Shown one piece after another: positions 35,479-44,581 of a stretch of DNA of 64,000 nt. How positions within the stretch are numbered: the stretch's first letter is position 1; each line of letters starts with the position of its first letter. The translations under genes and the position numbers were made by a program. The stretch is taken from assembly GCA_965613685.1 (NCBI GenBank), contig OZ277031.1:1-64000 (forward strand), given 5' to 3'. The notes below the pieces were generated by a model. That model ran no database searches and was not told the origin of the DNA. It worked only from the letters and a program-made list of their open reading frames with translations. This DNA is from Methylotenera oryzisoli_B (GTDB lineage Bacteria; Pseudomonadota; Gammaproteobacteria; Burkholderiales; Methylophilaceae).

Positions 35479-36741
35479 TTATTTTCCGTCCATTTTATCG
35501 GCCGCATCAGAATCAGCCGTCTTAGAACTGGCTGTCTTAGAATTGGCCGTCTGTGAAAAATCCCAGCCTGCATCGTCGTCCAGCGGCGCCTCTTTAATTA
35601 GATCGACATCGTTACCCAGCGCTACCGGCATGGTGATTTCTTCTATGCTAAAAGCCGCAGCCGTATCGGGGCTCAAGCTTGCGTCAGTAGCAAGACTGAA
35701 ATCCGAGTCCGTTTGACTGGCGGTGTTGTCGCCTAAGGCCGCTGTGGCAGCAGGCTGGGCAAACCAGTCTGGCTCAGGGCGAACTGGGCGTGACCACATG
35801 CGTCGGCGTAGCCACCACGCCAGCCCTAGAACCGCCAAGATAAAAGCGGCCGTTAGCATGCTAGGCAAAGCAAGGTACGTGTTTTGTTGTTGCCTTATTT
35901 CGGCTTCTATTTGCAGCAAGCGGTTGCGTTCTTGCAAGGCGGCAATTTGTTTATCCAAGTGGGCTAAACGATTTGCCATGACCGTGCTTTCGTCGATTTC
36001 TGCGCTGTCAGCCGGTAAGGCAGGCGGCCGGTTGGTATCAATGCTTTTACTTAAGCGCAAGTTCAGTCCTGCGGGTTTCAGGCTTTCTTTGGCCGTGGCA
36101 CCAGAAATGATCAATGCCCCGGGTTTGCTGGCTTGGCTGCTTGAGGCGGCTGGTGGGCTAGGCTGGCTTTTGCTAGCGTCGACCTGGCTGGGTTTGCCGG
36201 TGTAAGCGGCGAGCAATTTTTCATCTATCGTGCTTTCCCATGTTGGGTCGCGAAGAGCGCGGCTTTTTGCGGGTGCGGATGCCACGCGTTTAGGCGCGCG
36301 CTTTTTGCCCACAGCAGCAACGGAAGGCCTGGCTGCATAGGCGGCCATAGTCATGGTATCCATTGCCTCCTGTTGGCTGCTTAGTGCTTGCTTGGGCGCG
36401 GGGTCCAATAATAAGGTGTAGTCCCGCTCCAATTTTGGCTCGCAGGCATAACTTAAGCGTAAATTGACGATGGGCTCGAGCAGCACCTCGGCACTGCTCA
36501 ATAGCAGTTGCAGGCCGTTAAGCTTAGTTTGCAAGCTAAGGGTGATTTTTTGCGGCTGGCCTGTTTCGCTCAAGTCGTCGACGCTAAAGCAGCTGACATC
36601 GGCATTGGGCGGTAGGTCGACCACCGATAATTGCGCCTTGAGCGTTTCGCCTAAGTGCGATTTAAGCTCAAGATCAGCCAAACCGATGGCCGTGCTGAGT
36701 TGGGCGTAGCTAGCTAGCAGTAACAGTAAAAAAAATCGCAA
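35479..36741 (-). CDS. FimV-like membrane protein, short form
   Basis: FimV-type proteins are inner-membrane hub proteins for type IV pili and polar organisation. The 420-residue protein has a signal peptide (about 1-18), an N-terminal FimV domain (about 19-115, with IGLADLELKSHLGETLKAQL), a Pro/Ser/Ala/Lys-rich region, a coiled coil (about 250-288, AHLDKQIAALQERNRLLQ) and a membrane span (about 292-312). An acidic cytoplasmic tail ends in short repeats of the type KTASSKTADS. It lacks the TPR-rich C-terminal FimV domain, and I see no obvious LysM motif. The function is inferred from the N-domain only. The repeats come from direct repeats at about 35517-35555. Confidence 0.75.
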   Translation of the reverse strand: MRFFLLLLLASYAQLSTAIGLADLELKSHLGETLKAQLSVVDLPPNADVSCFSVDDLSETGQPQKITLSLQTKLNGLQLLLSSAEVLLEPIVNLRLSYACEPKLERDYTLLLDPAPKQALSSQQEAMDTMTMAAYAARPSVAAVGKKRAPKRVASAPAKSRALRDPTWESTIDEKLLAAYTGKPSQVDASKSQPSPPAASSSQASKPGALIISGATAKESLKPAGLNLRLSKSIDTNRPPALPADSAEIDESTVMANRLAHLDKQIAALQERNRLLQIEAEIRQQQNTYLALPSMLTAAFILAVLGLAWWLRRRMWSRPVRPEPDWFAQPAATAALGDNTASQTDSDFSLATDASLSPDTAAAFSIEEITMPVALGNDVDLIKEAPLDDDAGWDFSQTANSKTASSKTADSDAADKMDGK

Positions 36742-37040
36742 TGGTTAAAGGCTCAGTTTAGGTGGGCGGTGCGTGCCGGTTATTGACTGTAATACACAAG
36801 GGACACGACCATCCTAGCATATGCCATCAAAAGCCTGTAATTTATGCCTTTTGTTTGGCTAAAGAGCACTTAAATCCCTGCTTGGCGACCTCCTTTAGGG
36901 TAAAATGACGGCTCAATCCAGCCGGTATTCAAGCTAATTGCAATTATTCGTGTTTGTGCTGCACATAATGTTTGACAAACTGCTTTGCTTCAGCATAAAA
37001 TCCGCCTCTTAATTTTTTTAGCCATAGTATTGATAAGACA
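36742..37040. promoter_or_regulatory. Divergent spacer with rplM-rpsI promoter
   Basis: A TTGACA at 36972-36977 is followed 18 bases later by TAAAAT (36996-37001), a good sigma-70 promoter about 40 bases before rplM. The rest of this 299-base gap, including the region before the FimV-like gene, shows no ORF or further motif I can support. Confidence 0.65.
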
Positions 37041-37469
37041 ATGAAAACCTTCTCAGCAAAATCTCATGAAGTGAAGCGCGATTGGTTTGTGGTTGATGCC
37101 ACGGATCTAGTGCTAGGCCGTTTAGCCAGTGCAGTTGCGCACCGTTTACGCGGTAAACATAAAACTATTTATACGCCTCACGTTGATACCGGTGATTACA
37201 TTGTTGTGATTAATGCCGACAAATTAAAAGTGACGGGTAACAAAGCAGACGGTAAGCTTTACCACAGCCACTCTGGTTATCCAGGCGGCATCAGCACCAC
37301 TACTTTTGCAAAAATGCAAGACCGTTTCCCAGGCCGTGCTTTAGAGAAAGCAGTAAAAGGCATGTTACCTAAGGGTCCTTTAGGTTATGCAATGATCAAA
37401 AAAATGAAGGTTTATGCAGGCAGCACGCATGACCACGCGGCACAACAACCGCAAGAATTGAAAATCTAA
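37041..37469 (+). CDS. rplM: 50S ribosomal protein L13
   Basis: L13 is an early-assembly protein of the large subunit. The 142-residue protein matches throughout: MKTFSAKSHEVKRDWFVVDA, LGRLASAVAHRLRGKHK and VKGMLPKGPLG. It forms the conserved rplM-rpsI pair, with a 10-base gap, behind the promoter at 36972-37001. Confidence 0.99.
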   Translation: MKTFSAKSHEVKRDWFVVDATDLVLGRLASAVAHRLRGKHKTIYTPHVDTGDYIVVINADKLKVTGNKADGKLYHSHSGYPGGISTTTFAKMQDRFPGRALEKAVKGMLPKGPLGYAMIKKMKVYAGSTHDHAAQQPQELKI

Positions 37470-37479
37470 GGGTATAAAG

Positions 37480-37872
37480 ATGATCGGTAAATATAATTAT
37501 GGTACGGGCCGCCGCAAAAGTTCAGTGGCGCGCGTGTTTTTGAAAACAGGCAAAGGCAACATCGTTGTTAATGATAAACCTGTTGATGAGTATTTCTCTC
37601 GCGTGACTGCACGTATGATTTTACGTCAACCATTGGAGTTGACTAACAATCTAAGCAGCTTCGATATTATGGTAAACGTAATTGGCGGTGGTGAGTCTGG
37701 CCAAGCCGGTGCAGTGCGCCATGGTATCACTCGCGCCTTAATCGATTTTGATGCTAACTTAAAAAGCGCCTTATCTAACGCTGGTTTCGTAACACGCGAT
37801 GCCCGTGAAGTTGAGCGTAAAAAAGTCGGCTTCCGCAAAGCGCGTCGTCGTAAACAATTCTCTAAACGCTAA
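37480..37872 (+). CDS. rpsI: 30S ribosomal protein S9
   Basis: S9 contacts P-site tRNA through its C-terminal tail. The 130-residue protein has YGTGRRKSSVARVFL at the start, GGGESGQAGAVRHGITRAL in the middle and the conserved tail KARRRKQFSKR at its C-terminal end. It follows rplM and ends at a strong terminator. Confidence 0.99.
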   Translation: MIGKYNYGTGRRKSSVARVFLKTGKGNIVVNDKPVDEYFSRVTARMILRQPLELTNNLSSFDIMVNVIGGGESGQAGAVRHGITRALIDFDANLKSALSNAGFVTRDAREVERKKVGFRKARRRKQFSKR

Positions 37873-37896
37873 TAGTTATATTCAGCGCTTAAGAAT

Positions 37897-37924
37897 AAAA
37901 AAGGCCGCGTTAGCGGCCTTTTTT
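37897..37924 (+). terminator. Rho-independent terminator after rpsI
   Basis: AAAAAAGGCCGC, loop GTTA and GCGGCCTTTTTT form a perfect 12-bp stem ending in a T-run, 24 bases after the rpsI stop. Confidence 0.92.
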
Positions 37925-37986
37925 ATTTAACGGACAATTTTTACTGGAGCGGTTTGTTTGACAACAAGATTTGTTATCATGGCGCT

Positions 37987-39054
37987 ATGAGCGAGATTAA
38001 AGTGAGCAATAAAAAATTAAAAATAGGCATCGTTGGCGGCACCGGTTATACCGGTGTTGAATTGCTAAGGCTATTAAGCGTGCACCCCAATGTCAGCCTC
38101 ACCGCCATCACCTCTAGGGGTGATGCAGGGCTTGCGGTTGCCGATATGTTTCCTAGTTTGCGCGGTTACGTGGATTTGTGTTTTTCTGACCCAGCGCTAG
38201 CCAATTTAGATCAGTGCGATGTGGTGTTCTTTGCCACCCCACACGGCGTGGCCATGAGTCAAGCGCAGGCCTTATTGGATGCCAAGGTTAAAGTCATCGA
38301 CCTGGCGGCCGATTTTCGTTTGCAAGACACGGCCGTGTTTGAACAGTGGTACAAGATGCCACATGGCTGCCCAACGCTACTCAAGGAAGCGGTGTATGGC
38401 CTGCCGGAGTTGTACCGGGAAAAAATTAAATCGGCCAACATCATAGGCAATCCAGGCTGTTACCCAACTACGGTCTTGCTGGGTTTGGCACCTTTATTGG
38501 AGCAGGGCTTGCTTGATCTTAACGCACCCATCATCGCCGATGCCAAATCCGGTGTGTCGGGTGCCGGTAGAAAAGCCGAAGTGGCCACCTTGTTCGCAGA
38601 ATCCAGTGATAACATGAAGGCCTATGGCTTAAGTGGCCATAGGCATCATCCGGAAATTCACGCGCAACTCACTCACTTGGCTGGCCAAGCGCCGCAATTT
38701 ATCTTCGTGCCGCATTTAATTCCCATGATACGGGGCATGCTCACCACCCTATACGTTAAACTGTCTGACTCAGCACGGTCTTTTGATTTGCAAGCGTTGT
38801 TTGAAAAACGCTATCAGCACGAGCGTTTTGTCGATGTGTTGCCGGCTGGGGTGTTACCGGAAACGCGGTCGGTCAGGGGCTCCAATCAAATTCGCATTGC
38901 ACTGCATAAACAGTCGGATGCGGGTTATTTGACGCTGGTTGTGGTACAAGATAACTTGGTTAAAGGGGCAGCGGGTCAAGCCATACAAAACATGAACATC
39001 ATGTTTGATTTGCCTGAGCACACCGGCTTGGCCGTTGTGCCGCTGTTACCGTAG
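37987..39054 (+). CDS. argC: N-acetyl-gamma-glutamyl-phosphate reductase
   Basis: ArgC reduces N-acetylglutamyl phosphate to the semialdehyde in arginine synthesis. From the ATG at 37987 it has 355 residues, with the NADP-binding GIVGGTGYTGVELLRLL near 14-30 and the active-site Cys in GNPGCYPTTVLLGL near 155-168. KSGVSGAGRK and the HRHHPEI motif follow. An upstream in-frame TTG (37954) would add 11 unconserved residues and was rejected. Confidence 0.97.
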   Translation: MSEIKVSNKKLKIGIVGGTGYTGVELLRLLSVHPNVSLTAITSRGDAGLAVADMFPSLRGYVDLCFSDPALANLDQCDVVFFATPHGVAMSQAQALLDAKVKVIDLAADFRLQDTAVFEQWYKMPHGCPTLLKEAVYGLPELYREKIKSANIIGNPGCYPTTVLLGLAPLLEQGLLDLNAPIIADAKSGVSGAGRKAEVATLFAESSDNMKAYGLSGHRHHPEIHAQLTHLAGQAPQFIFVPHLIPMIRGMLTTLYVKLSDSARSFDLQALFEKRYQHERFVDVLPAGVLPETRSVRGSNQIRIALHKQSDAGYLTLVVVQDNLVKGAAGQAIQNMNIMFDLPEHTGLAVVPLLP

Positions 39055-39071
39055 TTTGAGTAAAGTCATAC

Positions 39072-39440
39072 ATGAAGCCAGTTAGAAGAAAAATTCGTAG
39101 GCATTTTGGTTTAACCGCGAAACAAGTGGCGGTTCGTTCACAGCGCCCTTGGTATTTTCAGTGGGCTTTGGCAGCTTTATTCATTGGATTGGGTTATTTT
39201 GTGGCGTACCGGCAATTTACTGCCGGGGAAAATTTAGCCGAGAAGTTAAAGCAGACTAATTTTGACAACCAAAGCTTGCAAACCAAAGTCATCCAATTGG
39301 AGCGGCAGTTGCAAATTGAACAAGCGGCCCAACGTAATCTTGATAAAGAGTTAAATCTTGTGCAAGATGAAAACATGAAGGTTAAAGAAGACTTATTGTT
39401 TTATAAAAACATGCTGGCAAATAAAAAGCGCTTTAGGTAG
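39072..39440 (+). CDS. Membrane-anchored coiled-coil protein (DUF6776-like)
   Basis: This 122-residue protein has a basic N-terminus, one membrane span (about 28-46, WALAALFIGLGYFVAYR) and a long heptad-patterned coiled coil (about 50-115). It looks like a fragment of a structural or division-type protein, but no enzyme motif is present. It corresponds to a family often placed next to bactofilin genes in betaproteobacteria. Its position 56 bases before the bactofilin suggests that the two cooperate in cell-envelope organisation; this is inference. Confidence 0.75.
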   Translation: MKPVRRKIRRHFGLTAKQVAVRSQRPWYFQWALAALFIGLGYFVAYRQFTAGENLAEKLKQTNFDNQSLQTKVIQLERQLQIEQAAQRNLDKELNLVQDENMKVKEDLLFYKNMLANKKRFR

Positions 39441-39496
39441 CCGTGTGATGAGCATGCCATTAAACTATGCTTAAGTGATTAAAATAGGAATAGACT

Positions 39497-39889
39497 ATGT
39501 TTTTTAAGAAAAGTAATCGGGTACAAAATAGCATTGATACCCTAATTGGTGCCGATACCCGGGTTGAGGGTGACATCCATTTTACCGGCGGCTTGCGCGT
39601 AGACGGCCAGATTAAAGGCAATGTTACCGAGCCGGCCGATCAAGCTAGCACACTTATTTTAAGTGAACACGGCAGCATAGAGGGATCGGTGACCGCCTCA
39701 AAAATTGTCATCAATGGTAAAGTCATAGGCAATGTTAAAGCCGCTCAGTTTATTGAACTGCAAGCCAAGGCCAGCATCAAAGGGGACGTGATTTATAAGT
39801 CCTTGGAAATGCACACCGGCGCAGTGATAGAAGGTAAGTTGGTGTATTTGGGTGAGCACCTGCCGGTATTGGAAGACGTTGGCCACTAG
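39497..39889 (+). CDS. Bactofilin (polymer-forming cytoskeletal protein)
   Basis: Bactofilins form membrane-associated filaments that organise cell shape, stalks or polar proteins. The 130-residue protein consists mainly of a right-handed beta-helix domain (about 15-115) with the family pattern DTLIGADTRVEGDIHFTGGL, VDGQIKGNV and VINGKVIGNVKA. The N-terminal MFFKKSN may contact the membrane. AATAGGAATAG precedes the ATG. It lies between the coiled-coil membrane protein and erpA. Confidence 0.92.
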   Translation: MFFKKSNRVQNSIDTLIGADTRVEGDIHFTGGLRVDGQIKGNVTEPADQASTLILSEHGSIEGSVTASKIVINGKVIGNVKAAQFIELQAKASIKGDVIYKSLEMHTGAVIEGKLVYLGEHLPVLEDVGH

Positions 39890-39968
39890 TCGTGGCAAAA
39901 GAGTAGGCTAGTGCTTGAGGCCTCGATTGATTTAGAATTTAGCTTATTGAGAAATTTAGGAGTACGAG

Positions 39969-40343
39969 ATGAACACAGTAACGGATATGCAAGAATTAGA
40001 CATGGCACAAATGCCTGCGCCATTGGTTTTTACTGACAACGCGGCCAAAAAAGTAAAAGAGTTGATAGAAGAAGAAGGTTCGCCTGATCTTAAATTGCGC
40101 GTGTTTGTTAGCGGCGGCGGATGCTCAGGCTTTCAATACGGTTTCACTTTTGAAGAAGAAGTGAATGACGACGACACGCAAGTGCAAAAAGACAGCGTGA
40201 CTTTATTAATTGATCCCATGAGTTTGCAATATTTAATGGGTGCGGAAATTGATTACCAAGACAGTTTGCAAGGGTCGCAATTTGTCATTCGTAACCCACA
40301 AGCCACCACGACTTGCGGTTGCGGTTCTTCTTTTTCAGTTTAA
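39969..40343 (+). CDS. erpA: Iron-sulfur cluster insertion protein ErpA
   Basis: ErpA is an A-type carrier that delivers Fe-S clusters to apoproteins such as IspG. The 124-residue protein has the three cluster cysteines in SGGGCSGFQYGF and TTCGCGSSFSV near the C-terminus. The N-terminal 15 residues are an acidic extension. AGGAGTACGAG is a strong ribosome site. The neighbouring argC and bactofilin are typical betaproteobacterial company for erpA. Confidence 0.94.
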   Translation: MNTVTDMQELDMAQMPAPLVFTDNAAKKVKELIEEEGSPDLKLRVFVSGGGCSGFQYGFTFEEEVNDDDTQVQKDSVTLLIDPMSLQYLMGAEIDYQDSLQGSQFVIRNPQATTTCGCGSSFSV

Positions 40344-40357
40344 TAGATTCAATTAAT

Positions 40358-40386
40358 AAAAAAGCCAAGCAATGCTTGGCTTTTTT
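40358..40386. terminator. Bidirectional terminator between erpA and gltA
   Basis: AAAAAAGCCAAGC, loop AAT and GCTTGGCTTTTTT make a perfect 13-bp stem with A and T tracts on both sides, placed between convergent genes. Confidence 0.93.
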
Positions 40387-40399
40387 ATTGTCTGTCGTT

Positions 40400-41695
40400 C
40401 TAGCGTTGTTCTATAGGCAGTAAGTCGCGTCGACTTGAGCCTTTATACAACTGCCTAGGCCGACCAATTTTATGCTCTTCGTCGGAAATCATTTCTGACC
40501 ATTGGGCTATCCAGCCTGCGGTTCTGGCCAGCGCAAAAATAGCAGTAAACATAGAGTTGGGGATGCCCATGGCGCGCATGACAATGCCGCTGTAGAAATC
40601 CACGTTTGGATAGAGTTTACGTGAAACAAAGTAATCGTCTTCCAGCGCGATTTTTTCCAGCTCCATAGCCAGTTTAAACATGGGGTCGTCATGCAAGCCC
40701 AACTCATCAAGCACCTCGTGGCAGGTAGTGCGCATGATTTTGGCGCGCGGGTCCATGTTGCGGTAAACGCGGTGGCCAAAGCCCATGAGGCGGAAGGTGT
40801 CGTTCTTATCTTTTGCCCGTTTGATGAATTCGCCTATGCGTGAGACGTCGCCTATTTCTTCTAACATGGTTAGCGTGGCCTCATTGGCGCCGCCGTGTGC
40901 CGGCCCCCACAGTGAGGCGATGCCGGCTGAGATGCAGGCGTAAGGATTGGCGCCACTGGAACCCACTAAACGCACGGTACTGGTCGAAGCGTTTTGTTCG
41001 TGGTCGGCATGCAAAATCAGAATGCGCTCAAATGCCTTGGCCAACACTGGGTTAGGCACGTATTTTTCGCAGGGCGTAGCAAACATCATGTGCATAAAGT
41101 TTTCGGCGTAATTCAAATGATTTTGCGGGTACATAAACGGCTGACCCAAATTGTATTTAAAGCTCCACGCGGCTATGGTGGGCACTTTAGCCAACAGGCG
41201 ATGCGCGGAAATTTCACGGTGTTTAGCATCGCGGATATCCATGGCATCAAAGTAAAACGCCGACAAGGAACCCACCACCCCAACCATAACCGCCATAGGG
41301 TGGGCATCGCGCCTAAAGCCGCGAAAAATATTGCTAAGCTGATCGTGCAGCATGGTGCTGCCGTTGATGGTGTTGGTGAATTGTTGTTTTTGTTCGGCAT
41401 TGGGCAGTTCGCCGTGCAACAGCAAATAAGATACTTCCATGAAGTTGCAATGCTCAGCCAGTTGTTCAATGGGGTAGCCGCGGTAGTAAAGCAGGCCTTT
41501 TTCCCCATCAATAAAGGTGATGTCCGAGTTGCAGGCCGCCGTTGACATAAAGCCTGGGTCATAGGTGAACACGCCGTGCTTACCTAGGCTGCGTATGTCT
41601 ATCACGTCGTTGCCCAAACTGCCCGACAGCATAGGCAATTCAATAGGCGCAGCACCGTTGTCGAAAGTAATCGTGGCTTTAGTCGGTTTGGTCAT
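40400..41695 (-). CDS. gltA: Citrate synthase
   Basis: GltA condenses oxaloacetate and acetyl-CoA at the entry of the TCA cycle. The 431-residue protein is the NADH-regulated type II length. YRGYPIEQLAEH near 71-82, HADHEQNASTSTVR near 230-243 and GFGHRVYRNMDPRAKIM near 310-326 hold the catalytic histidines and aspartate of the family. In obligate methylotrophs of this family the TCA cycle is often incomplete, so the enzyme may be mainly biosynthetic; that is inference. Confidence 0.98.
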   Translation of the reverse strand: MTKPTKATITFDNGAAPIELPMLSGSLGNDVIDIRSLGKHGVFTYDPGFMSTAACNSDITFIDGEKGLLYYRGYPIEQLAEHCNFMEVSYLLLHGELPNAEQKQQFTNTINGSTMLHDQLSNIFRGFRRDAHPMAVMVGVVGSLSAFYFDAMDIRDAKHREISAHRLLAKVPTIAAWSFKYNLGQPFMYPQNHLNYAENFMHMMFATPCEKYVPNPVLAKAFERILILHADHEQNASTSTVRLVGSSGANPYACISAGIASLWGPAHGGANEATLTMLEEIGDVSRIGEFIKRAKDKNDTFRLMGFGHRVYRNMDPRAKIMRTTCHEVLDELGLHDDPMFKLAMELEKIALEDDYFVSRKLYPNVDFYSGIVMRAMGIPNSMFTAIFALARTAGWIAQWSEMISDEEHKIGRPRQLYKGSSRRDLLPIEQR

Positions 41696-41801
41696 GAGAT
41701 GGATTCTTGCAGGTTATTTGGTCAAAATAATTATACTGTAATCGCAGGCTTACTTGCATAGGGAAAACTGCCCAAGCTTGATTTAGTTGGCTTTTGCCGG
41801 A

Positions 41802-42950
41802 TTAATGCTGATAAATCGCGCCCAAAATTCGTGCACCGCTTGCACCAGTGACGGGCGATAGATTAGCGGTTTTTTTCTCCAAACATTGTTTGGCTAGCCA
41901 GGCAAAGGCTATCGCTTCCACCCAGTCTACGCCTATGCCCAAGCTGTCAGTCGGTTTGCATGGGATAGGGCCAAGCAGACTTTGCAATTTTTTTACTAAC
42001 AGTTGATTGTGCGCGCCGCCGCCGCATAGGTAGACTTCATCCACATCTGGGCAGTGCATTTTTAAGGCCGCGTAAACCGATTCCGCACTTAAATCCACCA
42101 AGGTATGCGCCACGTCTTGCGCTGGCATGACGGGGTTGAATGAGGCCACGGCTTGCAGATTTTCTTCTAACCAAGTCAGGTTAAACAGGTCGCGGCCGGT
42201 GCTCTTGGGTGGCGGCGCCGCAAAAAAATCCTCTTGCAATAAGCGCGCTAGCAGGCTGGGTATGGTTTGCCCGGAGCTGGCCCAATCGCCATTTGCGTCG
42301 TAATCTTGATCAAGCTGCTGTTTGATCCAAGCATCCAATAGCATATTGCCTGGCCCGGAATCGAAACCCACTACGCTACCTTGCTTGGCACCCAGTGGGT
42401 TTTCTGTGCGGCTAAGGTAAGTGATGTTGGCGATGCCGCCTAAATTGATGATGGCCCGATTAAGGCTTGGGTCGGCAAACACGGCTTGGTGAAAGGCTGG
42501 CACCAAGGGGGCACCCTGTCCGCCAGCTGCCACGTCGCGACTTCTAAAATCCGACACCACGGTAATTTGGCACAGTTCCGTTAATAAAGCGGCGTTGCCT
42601 ATTTGCATGGTGAAGCCTATGCCATCGCTAAAACCCGGCCTATGCCGTATGGTTTGGCCATGGCAACCCACGCCCGTGATGTCGCTAGGCTTTAGCTGGG
42701 CTTTGCTTAACAATTCTTGAATGGCCAACGCATACAATTTGGCCAGCGCATTGCTAATTAGCGCGGTCTCTTCTAGCTCGTTGGCGGTGGGGTGCTGCAG
42801 GGCTAAAACAGCGCTGCGCAGTGTCGCTGGGTAGGCTAAAAAATGCGTCAGCAGTGGCTGCGGTTTTTCATCTTCAAACCCTACCAATGCAACGTCGACG
42901 CCGTCTAGGCTGGTGCCAGACATGAGTCCTATGAAAAGTTTGCGCGTCAT
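41802..42950 (-). CDS. anmK: Anhydro-N-acetylmuramic acid kinase
   Basis: AnmK phosphorylates and opens 1,6-anhydro-MurNAc during murein recycling. From the ATG at 42950 it has 382 residues, with the N-terminal ATPase motif LFIGLMSGTSLDGVDVAL, VSDFRSRDVAAGGQGAPLVP near 133-152, NLGGIANITYL near 171 and VYLCGGGAHNQLL near 303. A longer in-frame reading to 43007 adds unconserved residues and was rejected. It is divergent from tyrS. Confidence 0.95.
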   Translation of the reverse strand: MTRKLFIGLMSGTSLDGVDVALVGFEDEKPQPLLTHFLAYPATLRSAVLALQHPTANELEETALISNALAKLYALAIQELLSKAQLKPSDITGVGCHGQTIRHRPGFSDGIGFTMQIGNAALLTELCQITVVSDFRSRDVAAGGQGAPLVPAFHQAVFADPSLNRAIINLGGIANITYLSRTENPLGAKQGSVVGFDSGPGNMLLDAWIKQQLDQDYDANGDWASSGQTIPSLLARLLQEDFFAAPPPKSTGRDLFNLTWLEENLQAVASFNPVMPAQDVAHTLVDLSAESVYAALKMHCPDVDEVYLCGGGAHNQLLVKKLQSLLGPIPCKPTDSLGIGVDWVEAIAFAWLAKQCLEKKTANLSPVTGASGARILGAIYQH

Positions 42951-43158
42951 GTGTTTTAGGTGATGCGTTCGACTGGAAGTTAATCTAATGAGGCAATACG
43001 ACCTCAATTTGCGTTAAAATAGCGGCTTCTTAAGCACTGGGCGGTCAGCCTGATTGCTTAATACAGTGCGCTATTGGATGGTAACAGAAAACGCAATTAG
43101 AACAACTAAATGCACCCTAAGCAGGCCTGTTTTCCTTCCTCATTAAGGATAAGAATAC

Positions 43159-44358
43159 GTGAATACCGACATCAAACAACAATTGGCCATCATCAAGCGT
43201 GGTGCAGACGAGCTGCTGATAGAAGCGGAATTGTTAGAAAAGTTAAAAAAAGGTCAACCCTTAAGAATTAAGGCTGGCTTTGATCCAACCGCGCCGGATC
43301 TGCACCTAGGTCACACCGTGCTCATTAATAAATTACGCCAATTCCAAGATTTAGGGCATCAGGTTTTATTTCTAATCGGTGACTTTACCGGCATGATAGG
43401 CGACCCGACTGGCAAAAGCGCAACGCGTCCTCCCTTAACCGCCGAGCAAGTCGCAGAAAATGCCAAGTCGTATACCGCGCAAGTGTTTAAAATCCTCAAG
43501 CCGGAACAAACCGAAGTGGTGTTTAACTCCAAATGGTTGAGCGAGTTGGGCGCAGCCGGTATGCTTAAATTGGCCGCCAGCCATACCGTGGCGCGCATGT
43601 TGGAACGCGACGATTTTTCCAAGCGCTACAAATCCAATCAACCGATTGCGATACACGAATTCTTGTATCCCTTGTTGCAAGGCTACGATTCGGTGGCCTT
43701 AAAAGCCGATGTCGAATTGGGCGGCACCGATCAAAAATTCAACTTATTGATGGGCCGTGAATTGCAAAAACAAGCCGGCATGGCCCAGCAATGTGTGTTG
43801 ACCATGCCCTTGCTAGAAGGCTTGGATGGCGTGAATAAGATGTCTAAATCGTTAGGCAATTACATAGGCATAGCCGAAGCGCCGGAAGTGATGTTCGCCA
43901 AAATCATGTCCATTTCAGACGAGTTGATGTGGCGTTACATTGAGCTGCTGTCTTTTGCTTCATTGGAAGCCATCGTCAAATGGAAAGCGGACGTGGCAGC
44001 CGGTCAAAATCCACGTGACATAAAAGTGCAGTTTGCCCAAGAAATTGTCGCCCGTTTCCACAGCGTCGCCGATGCAGAAAAAGCCCTGACGGATTTTCAG
44101 ACCAGGGCTAAAGGCGGCATCCCTGATGACGTGCCCGAGGTCAGCTTGACTATAGAAGGCGACAGCATAGGCATAGCCCAGCTACTTAAAATGGCCGGCC
44201 TAGTAGAAAGCACCTCGGAAGCCTATCGTGCCATGGAGCAGGGTGGCGTCAAAATCGACAGTGAAAAAGTCAGCGACAGGCAGTTGCAATTAGCTAAAGG
44301 CCAGAGCGTTGTCGCTCAAGTGGGCAAGCGTAAATTCGCAAATGTAACAATTTTGTAA
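43159..44358 (+). CDS. tyrS: Tyrosyl-tRNA synthetase
   Basis: TyrS charges tRNA-Tyr. The 399-residue protein has the class I HIGH equivalent HLGH in APDLHLGHTVL near 46-56, the KMSKS loop at about 227-231 and a C-terminal S4 RNA-binding domain (about 330-399). Start is GTG 43159 with AAGGATAAG upstream. It ends just before the rrn promoters, with no obvious terminator between. Confidence 0.98.
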   Translation: MNTDIKQQLAIIKRGADELLIEAELLEKLKKGQPLRIKAGFDPTAPDLHLGHTVLINKLRQFQDLGHQVLFLIGDFTGMIGDPTGKSATRPPLTAEQVAENAKSYTAQVFKILKPEQTEVVFNSKWLSELGAAGMLKLAASHTVARMLERDDFSKRYKSNQPIAIHEFLYPLLQGYDSVALKADVELGGTDQKFNLLMGRELQKQAGMAQQCVLTMPLLEGLDGVNKMSKSLGNYIGIAEAPEVMFAKIMSISDELMWRYIELLSFASLEAIVKWKADVAAGQNPRDIKVQFAQEIVARFHSVADAEKALTDFQTRAKGGIPDDVPEVSLTIEGDSIGIAQLLKMAGLVESTSEAYRAMEQGGVKIDSEKVSDRQLQLAKGQSVVAQVGKRKFANVTIL

Positions 44359-44374
44359 CTCTGCCGTTTAAGGC

Positions 44375-44402
44375 TTGACCAAACGCTAGGCTAATGTAGA
44401 AT
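44375..44402 (+). promoter_or_regulatory. rrn promoter P1 candidate
   Basis: TTGACC (44375-44380), 16 bases, then TAGAAT (44397-44402). It lies 17 bases after the tyrS stop and is followed by a GCGC-type discriminator (GCGCGGC), typical of stringently controlled rRNA promoters. Confidence 0.7.
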
Positions 44403-44490
44403 GCGCGGCTTCGTTCAAAAGAGCGAAGCGGTGGCAAAAAAGCCGCTGGCATTAAATCAATAATAAATACGAATCAAATCAAATTTATCA

Positions 44491-44518
44491 TTGACGGGTC
44501 TTAAAAGGTCTGTATAAT
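44491..44518 (+). promoter_or_regulatory. rrn promoter P2 candidate
   Basis: TTGACG (44491-44496), 16 bases, then a perfect TATAAT (44513-44518) with a GCGC discriminator right after. Together with the upstream element it forms a tandem rRNA promoter pair. Confidence 0.8.
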
Positions 44519-44581
44519 GCGCACCTCGTTAACGCAAAGCGTTAGTGAGTGACTGCAAGAAACGCTGTTTTTTCGGTCCTT

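Noticed and set aside
35517..35555. Short direct repeats as a mobile or CRISPR-like element
   Set aside because: They are in-frame codon repeats within the FimV-like tail.
37958..37980. TTGACA and TATCAT before argC as a promoter
   Set aside because: The spacing is only 11 bases, and there is no fitting -35 for the TATCAT.
40613..40628. parS-like sequence ending ACGTGAAACA inside gltA
   Set aside because: The right half matches but the left half has four mismatches, and it is within coding sequence.
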